Assembly: GCF_016786255.1 (NCBI RefSeq)
Contig: NZ_JADMKT010000075.1
Location: 108,840-172,839, forward strand
Direction: 5' to 3'
From: Robertkochia sediminum
GTDB taxonomy: Bacteria > Bacteroidota > Bacteroidia > Flavobacteriales > Flavobacteriaceae
DNA length: 64,000 bases
The position numbers and the translations under genes were made by a program. The notes beneath the pieces were generated by a model. That model searched no databases. It had not been told where the DNA came from and was given only the letters and a program-made list of their open reading frames with translations. The first letter of the stretch is position 1, and the number at the start of each line of letters is the position of its first letter. Shown here piece by piece: positions 1 through 7,223 of the stretch.

Positions 1-1031
1 AGGATGATATAGGAGGCCTTGGTTCCCTGCCGGTTCCCTCCCAGTGGGATATACAAGTAATCCCGCAACCAGGTCGAAAGGGAAATGTGCCAGCGTTTCC
101 AGAAATTTCCGCAGTTCTCGGCCTTATAGGGGGAGTTAAAGTTGGTGGGCAGTTTATAGCCCATAAGCAGGGCCAGGCCGATGGCGATATCGGTATACCC
201 CGAGAAATCCCCATAGATCTGCAGGGAGTACCCGATCATAGCCATGATATTGGCAAACCCGGAATACATATCGGGAGCATCGAACACCCGATCCAGGAAA
301 TGCATGGCGATAAAATCGGCAAAGATCATTTTCTTGATGAGGCCTTTTAGTATCATAAAGCTTCCCCGGTTAAAATCATCTTTGGTGATCACGGTAGGCT
401 TATCGATCTGGGGCACGAAGTTCTCTGCCCTTACAATAGGTCCCGCCACCAGCTGGGGGAAGAAACTCACATAGAATCCGAAATCGAGGATCGAAGCAAG
501 AGGCTTCACCTTGCGGCGATAGATATCTACACTGTAGCTAATCGTTTGGAAGGTAAAGAAGGAGATCCCCACGGGAAGAATGATCTTATCGACCGTAAAA
601 TAGTTCACCGTGGTAAAGCTGTTACTCCATTGAGCCAGCCAGTTAAGCACCTCGTAATCGGTCTTGAACAGGTAATTAAAAGAATCGGTAAAGAAATACG
701 CGTATTTAAAATAGGACAGCGTACTCAGGTTGATGATCACACTTAGTGTAACCAGCACCTTTCGTCTTAGCGGATCATCGCTTCGGTAGATCCCACGGCC
801 TATAAAGAAATCGACCACAGTAGAAAAGATGAGCAAGCCCACGAACATCCCGCTGGTCTTGTAATAGAAGAACAGGGAGATCAGGAAGAGGTAGAGGTTT
901 CGTACCCGTATCTTTTTGTACAGCAGGGAAAATATGAGGTAGATCACCCCGAAGAAGATCCAGAAATTGGCTTGGGTAAAGATGAGGGGGAAATCTTCTG
1001 TAAACGTAAAAATATCTTTTATTCTATTCAC
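1..1031 (-). CDS. MBOAT-family O-acyltransferase (AlgI-like), C-terminus cut by window edge
   Basis: Membrane-bound O-acyltransferase, expected to pass acetyl or acyl groups across the membrane onto an extracytoplasmic polymer. About 343 codons are visible. They encode many hydrophobic helices and the family signature FWKRWHISLSTWLRDYLYIP near the visible end, whose His is the conserved active-site residue of AlgI-type enzymes. The stop lies beyond position 1. I chose the GTG at 1031, which gives MNRIKDIFTFTEDF and overlaps the stop of the upstream SGNH gene by 8 nt, suggesting translational coupling; no in-frame ATG precedes it. The two SGNH genes upstream on the same strand make this an MBOAT-SGNH-SGNH operon, like alginate or peptidoglycan acetylation systems. 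The substrate is unknown. Family call firm, start moderate. Confidence 0.88.
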   Translation of the reverse strand, partial: MNRIKDIFTFTEDFPLIFTQANFWIFFGVIYLIFSLLYKKIRVRNLYLFLISLFFYYKTSGMFVGLLIFSTVVDFFIGRGIYRSDDPLRRKVLVTLSVIINLSTLSYFKYAYFFTDSFNYLFKTDYEVLNWLAQWSNSFTTVNYFTVDKIILPVGISFFTFQTISYSVDIYRRKVKPLASILDFGFYVSFFPQLVAGPIVRAENFVPQIDKPTVITKDDFNRGSFMILKGLIKKMIFADFIAMHFLDRVFDAPDMYSGFANIMAMIGYSLQIYGDFSGYTDIAIGLALLMGYKLPTNFNSPYKAENCGNFWKRWHISLSTWLRDYLYIPLGGNRQGTKASYII

Positions 1032-2328
1032 CGATAGCTTTGAAATAGGTTAGTATACTGTTCACGGGTCTTGAGGCAGATCGTTCCCATTCGGTGATAA
1101 GCGCATCGAGCAGGAGATCTGCTTTTACGCTGTATCCGGGTTGGGTAAAGTGTATGCGGTCGGCAGGCATAAGTTCCTGTTCATACCAATGGGCAGAGGC
1201 ACCATAGCCACCCATCACGCGGTAAAAGTCCCAAACGGCCATTTGGTACTTTTGGCCCAGCCGGTGTATGATCTCCTGCTGTTTGGCCGTATTGCGGTTG
1301 GGGTATCTGCGTTTGTAATACGAATCGTTGGGTACGGTAAGGAGGATGGCACAATCAGGGCTGGCACGCTTGATCATAGCCATGAACTCCTCGTATTGGG
1401 CCTCGAACTTTTCCGGGTTAAAATTGGGGGTATAAGCATCATTGGTCCCAATGGAAACAATAAAGAGGTCCGGTTCATAGAGGTTGAGCTGCTCTTCAAA
1501 AAGCTCACAGCGGAAGTACGAATCGAACTTGGCTCCGTTGGCGCCGATCGATGTGTATTCAATTCCCGGCTCATCGTTCATCATTTCCAATCCCATAAGA
1601 AGGAATTCGGTATCTCTCGGGGCATGGAGCTTGCGCTCTACCACCAGGGACACCTCTTCTACATCTTCCTTAAAACGGAGCTCCAGGAATTTCCCCTGGT
1701 CGACCACCGTATCGGAAAGCACCAGGGCGGGTTCGGTCACCCTTACCTGGTAAGCATCTTCCCAGGTATTGTAAAACACACGCAGGCGATTAAAGGAATA
1801 GCGCGTATTGAGATCGTCATTCTTATAGTTGCTTTTGATCACGATGGTATCTCTCACCTTCCGGAACGCAGCGGTTACCCCCGAAAGTCCCCAGGTGGTC
1901 TTGTGGTAGCTCACCGAGCACCGATACCCTTCCCACAGGTCGTTATGGGCTTCTACACGATAATTAAGCGGATTATTGGTATGCGCCAGGTGATACGGAA
2001 ATACGAATCCGCGCTGACTTGTAGCTACCTCGCTCATGTTTTGGAGGTAGGTACGCAATTTATTCGAGTAGAAATCGGCTTGTATATGCGATCCTCCGAT
2101 ATGCATGATATGGAGTTTAGATCGCTCTCCCTGGTACACACTGTCGAGTTTCGAAAAGAATCGGGAAAAGGCCGGTGATTCTCCGGCATAGTAAAGCATA
2201 TTGGCCTCGAGATCTACGAGGTCAGGGTGTACGCGAATCAGGCTATCTAACACATAGTTCTGTGCAGCAACCATGGTTCCAAACAGCAGGATACCTGTTT
2301 GCAGTAGTTGTAGTAGTCGTTTAGGCAT
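1024..2328 (-). CDS. SGNH/GDSL-type exported esterase-like protein
   Basis: A 434-residue protein with an N-terminal signal sequence (hydrophobic residues about 6-22, then AQN). SGNH blocks are visible: block I as IMHIGGSHIQAD (GGS instead of GDS), block III as SIGTNDAY, and the catalytic Asp-His pair as DRIHFTQPGYS near the C-terminus. Family members hydrolyse or transfer acyl groups on carbohydrates. Next to an MBOAT protein it probably acts as the periplasmic partner in polymer O-acylation, as AlgX/AlgJ or PatB do (inference). It starts 6 nt after the stop of the other SGNH gene and overlaps the MBOAT gene, so the three look like one operon. The substrate cannot be read from the sequence. 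Confidence 0.82.
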   Translation of the reverse strand: MPKRLLQLLQTGILLFGTMVAAQNYVLDSLIRVHPDLVDLEANMLYYAGESPAFSRFFSKLDSVYQGERSKLHIMHIGGSHIQADFYSNKLRTYLQNMSEVATSQRGFVFPYHLAHTNNPLNYRVEAHNDLWEGYRCSVSYHKTTWGLSGVTAAFRKVRDTIVIKSNYKNDDLNTRYSFNRLRVFYNTWEDAYQVRVTEPALVLSDTVVDQGKFLELRFKEDVEEVSLVVERKLHAPRDTEFLLMGLEMMNDEPGIEYTSIGANGAKFDSYFRCELFEEQLNLYEPDLFIVSIGTNDAYTPNFNPEKFEAQYEEFMAMIKRASPDCAILLTVPNDSYYKRRYPNRNTAKQQEIIHRLGQKYQMAVWDFYRVMGGYGASAHWYEQELMPADRIHFTQPGYSVKADLLLDALITEWERSASRPVNSILTYFKAIGE

Positions 2329-2334
2329 TATTCA

Positions 2335-3792
2335 TCACTCATTTAAGTCCAGCGACAAGGCCGTAAAAAACAGTTCGGAGATCACCTTGGTCCCGGAGGA
2401 CGAAAAGTGGGTATAATCCGATTTGGCCAGTTCCTGGTCTACCCAATGTTGCATAGCGTTGGCACCTCCCATGGCTTCGAACATGCTCCAATAGGCGATC
2501 CCATTGGTCACACATGCTTCGCGGAGCTTGTTATTAAGATAAGGAAGATGTTTATAACTTACATAATTTCCATCTTGAAGTGTCGACATATCCGACGGAC
2601 CGATAAAGATCACACTGGCATCGGCTCGCATGCGTCGTACCCAGCTCACATTAGACATCACGTACTTTACATAGCGGTCTATAGCCTCTTCGGTCTTCAT
2701 ATAGGGCACTGAATTCCCCCCGTACTGAAATATAAACACCTTGGGATCGAGTTCCCTGATCATGGCATTGAAATTCTCGCGGTCCAGCTTTCTGAACACG
2801 GTACCTGAGGCTCCTCTCATGGCCACATTATCCAGGGCGATCCCCTTATCTCCATCAAGGGTGAGTCCGTAAAAATCGGGGCTGATCTTGGAGCGCATGA
2901 CGATCTTCAGATCTTTTGGGGGTGTTTTAAGATCGATCCTGTATTTGTGGTATGAGAGATCTGCAGGGAAACTGTCCTTTTTGATCAGGCTGTCTTTTTG
3001 GTACACCTCGATGCTGAGCGGGGTTTGTGCATGCCCGTAATGCAGATCGACGTGGGTGAATTTTCGCAAACGCTTATATCGGGTAGGTGCCACAGCAACA
3101 GCGATCGATGCTTCGGTCACCTCAATGGTATCTAATGAAACGCTGTCTTTGTGTATATAGGGCGTAAATCGGGAAACAGAGGTGAAGGCCCCGTATTTTT
3201 TATGATCGAACTTCTCGTGTTTGGGATCAAAGGCAGCAAAACGCAGCCAGTTCTCTGAAGGGGTCACCTTGGCTTTAAGCTGATGATAGAGCTGCTTTAC
3301 AGGCACGAACCCCGGACCCTCTCCACCGTAGATGCCTTGCAAGCGGTTACGCACATAAGCCGAGATCCTGTCGCCTTCCAACTGGGAATCGCCATAGTGA
3401 ATAATACGGCAATTTCCGGAACTAAGCTGCTTTTTCAATTTGGCAATGACCTCCTGCTTGTTTGCCGGCCAGTCCATACGTTTTATCCTGGAGGTATCGA
3501 TCTTGCGGTAGTCTACCACAGGCTCTTTCACCGCTTCTTCCGGTGCCTCCTCCTCGACCACCACCTGGGCGATATTGGCTACGATACTATCAATGCTTTC
3601 TGTATTGGGGTGTTCGACCTTTCCGGCCATCATGAAGGTTTCTGTGGTAGGATATTTTACGACCTGGTCAAAGACCATAAATCCGTCCTCTTCTTCACCT
3701 TCCTTCACTACATGCCCTTCGCTCAAAAAGGTAATACCGAACATGAGCAACAGGGAGGCAATTAAAAACACACTTATATTTCGGGGATTCAT
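2335..3792 (-). CDS. SGNH/GDSL-type protein with N-terminal membrane anchor
   Basis: About 485 residues. A single hydrophobic segment near the N-terminus (ISVFLIASLLLMFGITFL) is followed by an acidic, low-complexity linker to about residue 100, then an SGNH domain. Block I reads IIHYGDSQLEGDR, a central block reads IFQYGGNSVPYM, and the C-terminal Asp-His pair reads SDYTHFSSSGTK. It is probably an anchored periplasmic esterase or acyltransferase partner of the MBOAT protein. I place the start at the ATG at 3792; a GTG two codons upstream (3798) is an alternative. It is the first gene of the operon; 3799-4048 upstream holds no gene that I can see. Confidence 0.78.
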   Translation of the reverse strand: MNPRNISVFLIASLLLMFGITFLSEGHVVKEGEEEDGFMVFDQVVKYPTTETFMMAGKVEHPNTESIDSIVANIAQVVVEEEAPEEAVKEPVVDYRKIDTSRIKRMDWPANKQEVIAKLKKQLSSGNCRIIHYGDSQLEGDRISAYVRNRLQGIYGGEGPGFVPVKQLYHQLKAKVTPSENWLRFAAFDPKHEKFDHKKYGAFTSVSRFTPYIHKDSVSLDTIEVTEASIAVAVAPTRYKRLRKFTHVDLHYGHAQTPLSIEVYQKDSLIKKDSFPADLSYHKYRIDLKTPPKDLKIVMRSKISPDFYGLTLDGDKGIALDNVAMRGASGTVFRKLDRENFNAMIRELDPKVFIFQYGGNSVPYMKTEEAIDRYVKYVMSNVSWVRRMRADASVIFIGPSDMSTLQDGNYVSYKHLPYLNNKLREACVTNGIAYWSMFEAMGGANAMQHWVDQELAKSDYTHFSSSGTKVISELFFTALSLDLNE

Positions 3793-4048
3793 GGACACTC
3801 GCTATTAATATTCCGCAATTTAAAAAATTATCCTTCAGATGCCCTGTATGGCAAGGCAATTAACAGCCCGGCTTATAAACAATACGAAGAACGAAATACT
3901 TAAAGCGATCGTATACTTAATTGAAGGATCTTTGAGGTGCCCCCCTGCAAAATGATCACTTCCCTAACCATACCCGAAAACAACCTCCCTGTCACGGTAG
4001 TCCTGTCATCGCTGATGACATCAGAACACTGGTAAAAATTTCCGCTAC

Positions 4049-4693
4049 TTATGAAACCTTGAGTCCTGATTGCATATGGGTTAGCACAGGCATATCGGCC
4101 TCCCCTACCGGAGCTTCAAACACCGGCTCCAGGGTCTCCATATCGTAATGAAACCCATAGCTGCGTTTGAGGTCGTAAAGCACCCAAGCGAGATCACTTC
4201 GCTCATTCCTGAGGCGTTTTGCCAACAGGGGTAGCACATTAAAGTCAGGTTGTATCTTGATCCATTTCCCGTGGTTTTCCTGAAAGGCATTGCATACATA
4301 GTCATAGCAGCGTTGTTCGGAGCGACTAACCATTTGGGCTGCATAGGCGATCTTCTTTACACAGGCCGCTGAAGAGGTATCGGGCTGAAAATGCTCCTCA
4401 CCATAGGCGAGGGCCACATATTCCAGGATACCATTCTCTGCTCCCTTCAACTCACTCAAAAAGGCCTTATACAACTGATCACAGGCTCCGGACCCCGCCT
4501 TGAGCCGGAGCGAGCGCCAAACCCCTGATGCCTTTAACGGATCGGTCTCTATGTGGAGCGTGCAGGTAAACAACCCCGGATCAGCCTGCTCTTCCCTGGA
4601 GATCACCACATTTTGAACATCCTTTTCGAATACCGTGTATACGGCGGTTAGAAGACCTTTAAAGCTTCCGTCATAGATCAATACAGTTTTCAT
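4049..4693 (-). CDS. DUF4130/TIGR03915-family putative DNA metabolism protein, short C-terminus
   Basis: A 214-residue protein beginning TVLIYDGSFKGLLTAV, with a central IQPDFNVLPLLAKRL and WVLYDLKRSYGFHYDMET, which I recognise as the DUF4130 family (TIGR03915). That family is normally encoded beside a radical SAM protein (TIGR03916), and the pair is thought to act in DNA repair or modification. Members as I remember them run about 40-50 residues longer and end in a conserved H-x-PKRYWKYL segment. This protein stops soon after the YD motif, and I found no remnant in the DNA just downstream on the same strand. No radical SAM gene is adjacent. It diverges from an XRE-S24 regulator across a palindrome-rich spacer, suggesting damage-related control (inference). 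Confidence 0.72.
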   Translation of the reverse strand: MKTVLIYDGSFKGLLTAVYTVFEKDVQNVVISREEQADPGLFTCTLHIETDPLKASGVWRSLRLKAGSGACDQLYKAFLSELKGAENGILEYVALAYGEEHFQPDTSSAACVKKIAYAAQMVSRSEQRCYDYVCNAFQENHGKWIKIQPDFNVLPLLAKRLRNERSDLAWVLYDLKRSYGFHYDMETLEPVFEAPVGEADMPVLTHMQSGLKVS

Positions 4694-4724
4694 AATTCCG
4701 GTTTTTTAGTTTGGCGCCAACATT

Positions 4725-4739
4725 TTGGAAAATTTCCAA
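4725..4739. promoter_or_regulatory. Palindrome 1, candidate operator (GGAAAATTTCC core)
   Basis: Perfect 15-bp palindrome TTGGAAAATTTCCAA centred at 4732, about 35 bp upstream of the DUF4130 start. It shares the GGAAWAWTTCC plan with two further sites at 4799-4809 and 4818-4828 in the same divergent spacer. A perfect 10-bp palindrome TTGGCGCCAA lies beside it at 4711-4720. Probably a binding site for the divergently encoded XRE-S24 regulator; this is inferred from symmetry and position only. Confidence 0.5.
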
Positions 4740-4798
4740 CCCATGCTGCGATAATAAGGTCAGGCTTGTTATATTTACCTGATGACAATTCAAAAATA

Positions 4799-4828
4799 GG
4801 ATTATTTCCATTAAAAAGGAATAATTCC
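4799..4828. promoter_or_regulatory. Palindromes 2 and 3, candidate operators before the XRE-S24 gene
   Basis: GGATTATTTCC (4799-4809, one mismatch from symmetry) and GGAATAATTCC (4818-4828, perfect) have centres 19 bp apart, about two helical turns. They end 23 bp before the XRE-S24 start. The spacing and the repeat of the same half-site suit cooperative repressor binding and autoregulation. This is inference; no protein-DNA data are available. Confidence 0.5.
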
Positions 4829-4851
4829 ATATTTTTATTTATATTTACCTT

Positions 4852-5616
4852 ATGAAGTATGACCTGCCCATAGAGGTGATCCGTTTCAAAGAGATCCGGG
4901 AATCACACAATATGACCCAACAAGCTTTTGCCGAGGCATTGGGTATTAAGAACTCTACGGCCGATATCGAACGGGGTAAGAGCAAGATCTCCGGAGCCGT
5001 GGTCGCCGAGCTCCTGCATCAATTCGGGGTAAATCCGTTATGGCTTTTCGGAAAGAGTCATCGAAAGACCATAGAGCTTACGGTAAACACGGCACCTAAG
5101 GTAGTAACCGTAGACAGCACCAATGAAGACAATATCGTATTGGTCAATGTAAAAGCCGCCGCGGGATACCCGCACAATATTCAGGATGTAGACTGGTACG
5201 AAGAGTTACCGGCATTTCAATTGCCACTAAACGAATACCGCAATGCCACCTATCGCGGCTTCCAGGTACAGGGCGACAGCATGCTCCCTTCCCTCTATCC
5301 GGGTGAATGGGTCATGGGGCGTGCCGTAGAAAGCCTGAGCATGCTCGACAACCATTCCATTTGCGTGATCGTACTGCAAGACAGTGTTTTGGTGAAAAAG
5401 GTACAGAAACACCCGGAGAACGACCGTCTGTCACTAATCTCCCTCAATAAGGAATATCCACCCATAACTGTAAACGCCAACGAGATCCAGGAGATATGGA
5501 AGGTGAACAGCAAGATCAGTATGGAGATCGACCAGGAGCCCGGAAACGCCTCCCTGGAACAGATCCACCAGGCCATATCGGAGATCAAAAAGGACCTCGA
5601 AGACCTTAAAAAGTAA
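4852..5616 (+). CDS. XRE-family regulator with S24 (LexA/CI-like) peptidase domain
   Basis: 254 residues. The N-terminal helix-turn-helix (residues about 10-60) contains MTQQAFAEALGIKNSTADIERGK. A C-terminal S24 fold contains VQGDSMLPSLYPGEWV with Ser143 in the GDSM box, and SVLVKKVQ with Lys182 as the likely dyad partner. An Ala-Gly pair at 104-105 (KAAAGY) sits where LexA and CI proteins cleave themselves. The last 20 residues look like a short coiled coil. This suggests a damage-responsive, self-cleaving repressor; retained catalysis is inferred from the motifs. Palindromic candidate operators precede the gene, and it diverges from a putative DNA-repair protein. It could also be a host regulator unrelated to DNA damage. 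Confidence 0.85.
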   Translation: MKYDLPIEVIRFKEIRESHNMTQQAFAEALGIKNSTADIERGKSKISGAVVAELLHQFGVNPLWLFGKSHRKTIELTVNTAPKVVTVDSTNEDNIVLVNVKAAAGYPHNIQDVDWYEELPAFQLPLNEYRNATYRGFQVQGDSMLPSLYPGEWVMGRAVESLSMLDNHSICVIVLQDSVLVKKVQKHPENDRLSLISLNKEYPPITVNANEIQEIWKVNSKISMEIDQEPGNASLEQIHQAISEIKKDLEDLKK

Positions 5617-5706
5617 TTTCAGATACAGATCGCTGCCACCTGAAGATCTGGGGCAACACTACAACGAACCTGAAGATCAACGGTAGCGCAATTACGAACG
5701 GGAATA

Positions 5707-5886
5707 TTATTGTTCGAGACTATCTGCAGTGAAGGAGGCGAGTTCACCCCCTTCAAATACAGTAGTTATGGTGATCGGATTACAACACACCTCACAATCT
5801 TCAACGTACGATTCGCTTTGAGACGGATCCAGTAACATAGAGATCGTCTCCCAGCAGTACGGACATTGAAAGAAGTGCTCGATCAT
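5707..5886 (-). CDS. CPXCG-motif cysteine-rich small protein
   Basis: A 59-residue protein, MIEHFFQCPYCWETIS..., with two cysteine pairs (CPYC at residues 8-11, and C31 with C34/C35 in VEDCEVCCNPI). This is the layout of the CPXCG cysteine-rich family, presumed to bind one zinc ion. No enzymatic role is known to me. It begins 11 nt after the stop of the TolC-like gene on the same strand, so it may be the last cistron of the efflux operon, although such proteins occur in many contexts. The family motif and clean start and stop support it as real despite its size. Confidence 0.78.
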   Translation of the reverse strand: MIEHFFQCPYCWETISMLLDPSQSESYVEDCEVCCNPITITTVFEGGELASFTADSLEQ

Positions 5887-5897
5887 GTGTATCCATT

Positions 5898-7223
5898 TTA
5901 GAAATCGGTGTTGAGCAACTGTCCACTCACCTGCAACACGGCAAGTTCTGCAAGTTTGGCCGTATACTTGGCCTGGTTCTTATTGAGAATGGCCTGTAGC
6001 AGGTTGATCTGGGCCTGCCTGAACTCCAGAGAGGTTGCCCTTCCCAGCTTATATCGCTCCTCGGTACGGTTAAAGTTGTTCTCTGTGGTCGCCACGTTCT
6101 TCTTCTGAGCCTCATAGATGAACAAGGCATTTTTATAGGTCTCCCAGGCATTACGAATATCCCGCTCTACAGAAAGCTCTATTTGCTGTCTAGTCAATTC
6201 ACGGTTCTCAAAATTGATCTTTGAATTCTTATAACGGGTTATGGTTCCGCCTCCGTCAAAAAGGTTCCACGACAGGTTGACACCTCCTGTAAGTCCTACC
6301 GAAGTATTTTCCAACAGGAACGCCAGCGGAGAGTTGTTCTGGCTTTGGTTCCACCCATACGAACCAAAGAGCCCGATGGTAGGCAGAAATCCGCTACGAC
6401 TCCCCTTGATGCTGTATTCACCGATCCTTTCACCAGACTGGGCCTGTAACAATAACACATTGTTTTGTTGTGCCTCGTTAAGCATACTTTCCATAAGCAA
6501 TCCGGGCACAAAGGTCACCAGGGTATCTACACGAAATTCGGTATCGAGTTCCCTGTTCATGATCAGGTTCAGGTCGCGCTTGGTATTGGTGAGGATACGC
6601 ACTGCATTGATCAGGTTAATACTATCCGTATTCACATCGACCTCGGCATTCAACACATCGAGTCCGGTATTTTGACCGTATTCGAATTGGTACCTGGCAC
6701 GTTCCAGCCTATCTTTTGAAATATCCAGCGCCTGCTGAAGGTTACCGACGTTCTCGGTAAGTCGCGCTACCTCATAATACACTGAAAAGAGTTGCAATAC
6801 TGTATTCTCTATCGTTTCTCTGGCCTGGAGCTCGGTGAGGTTACGCTCTTCTTTTAAGGAGCGGTAATTGTACAACCTTCCCAATCCGTCAAACAGGGTG
6901 TAATTAAGATCTACCGAAGCATTGTACCGCGTGGTCTCAACCCCATCTGCCGAACGCACATCGCCGTTTGCCAGCTGTCCCTCGGTTGAAGTTCGGTTGA
7001 TATTAGCCCCGGCATTTCCGGTAACTGTAGGCAGAAATCGCGAATTGAGGATGCTGGCATTATTTTCTGCGATCTCGGTATTATTCTCGGCAATAGCGAT
7101 CCCCAGGTTATTGGTCAGGGTATACGCTACTGCCTCTTTCTTTTCCAGTAATTCCTGGGCTTGTACCGGTGACATCCAACATAGGGCCGGCAAAAACAAT
7201 AACAGGATATTTCTAAACTTCAT
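5898..7223 (-). CDS. TolC-family outer membrane efflux protein
   Basis: 441 residues with a signal peptide (to about residue 22, ending VQAQ) and the two-fold repeated, coiled-coil-rich layout of OEP/TolC proteins. Typical segments are YQFEYGQNTGLDVLNAEVDV and its second-repeat counterpart YKLGRATSLEFRQAQINLL. It forms the outer membrane and periplasmic channel of a tripartite pump. The start codon overlaps the stop of the upstream RND permease gene by 11 nt, and the adaptor gene lies upstream of that, so the whole pump is one operon. The substrate is not evident. Confidence 0.93.
   Translation of the reverse strand: MKFRNILLLFLPALCWMSPVQAQELLEKKEAVAYTLTNNLGIAIAENNTEIAENNASILNSRFLPTVTGNAGANINRTSTEGQLANGDVRSADGVETTRYNASVDLNYTLFDGLGRLYNYRSLKEERNLTELQARETIENTVLQLFSVYYEVARLTENVGNLQQALDISKDRLERARYQFEYGQNTGLDVLNAEVDVNTDSINLINAVRILTNTKRDLNLIMNRELDTEFRVDTLVTFVPGLLMESMLNEAQQNNVLLLQAQSGERIGEYSIKGSRSGFLPTIGLFGSYGWNQSQNNSPLAFLLENTSVGLTGGVNLSWNLFDGGGTITRYKNSKINFENRELTRQQIELSVERDIRNAWETYKNALFIYEAQKKNVATTENNFNRTEERYKLGRATSLEFRQAQINLLQAILNKNQAKYTAKLAELAVLQVSGQLLNTDF

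Noticed and set aside
1141-2178. A 345-codon open frame on the plus strand opposite the SGNH gene
   Set aside because: It is fully antisense to a gene with clear SGNH motifs and shows no recognisable domain; codon bias explains it.
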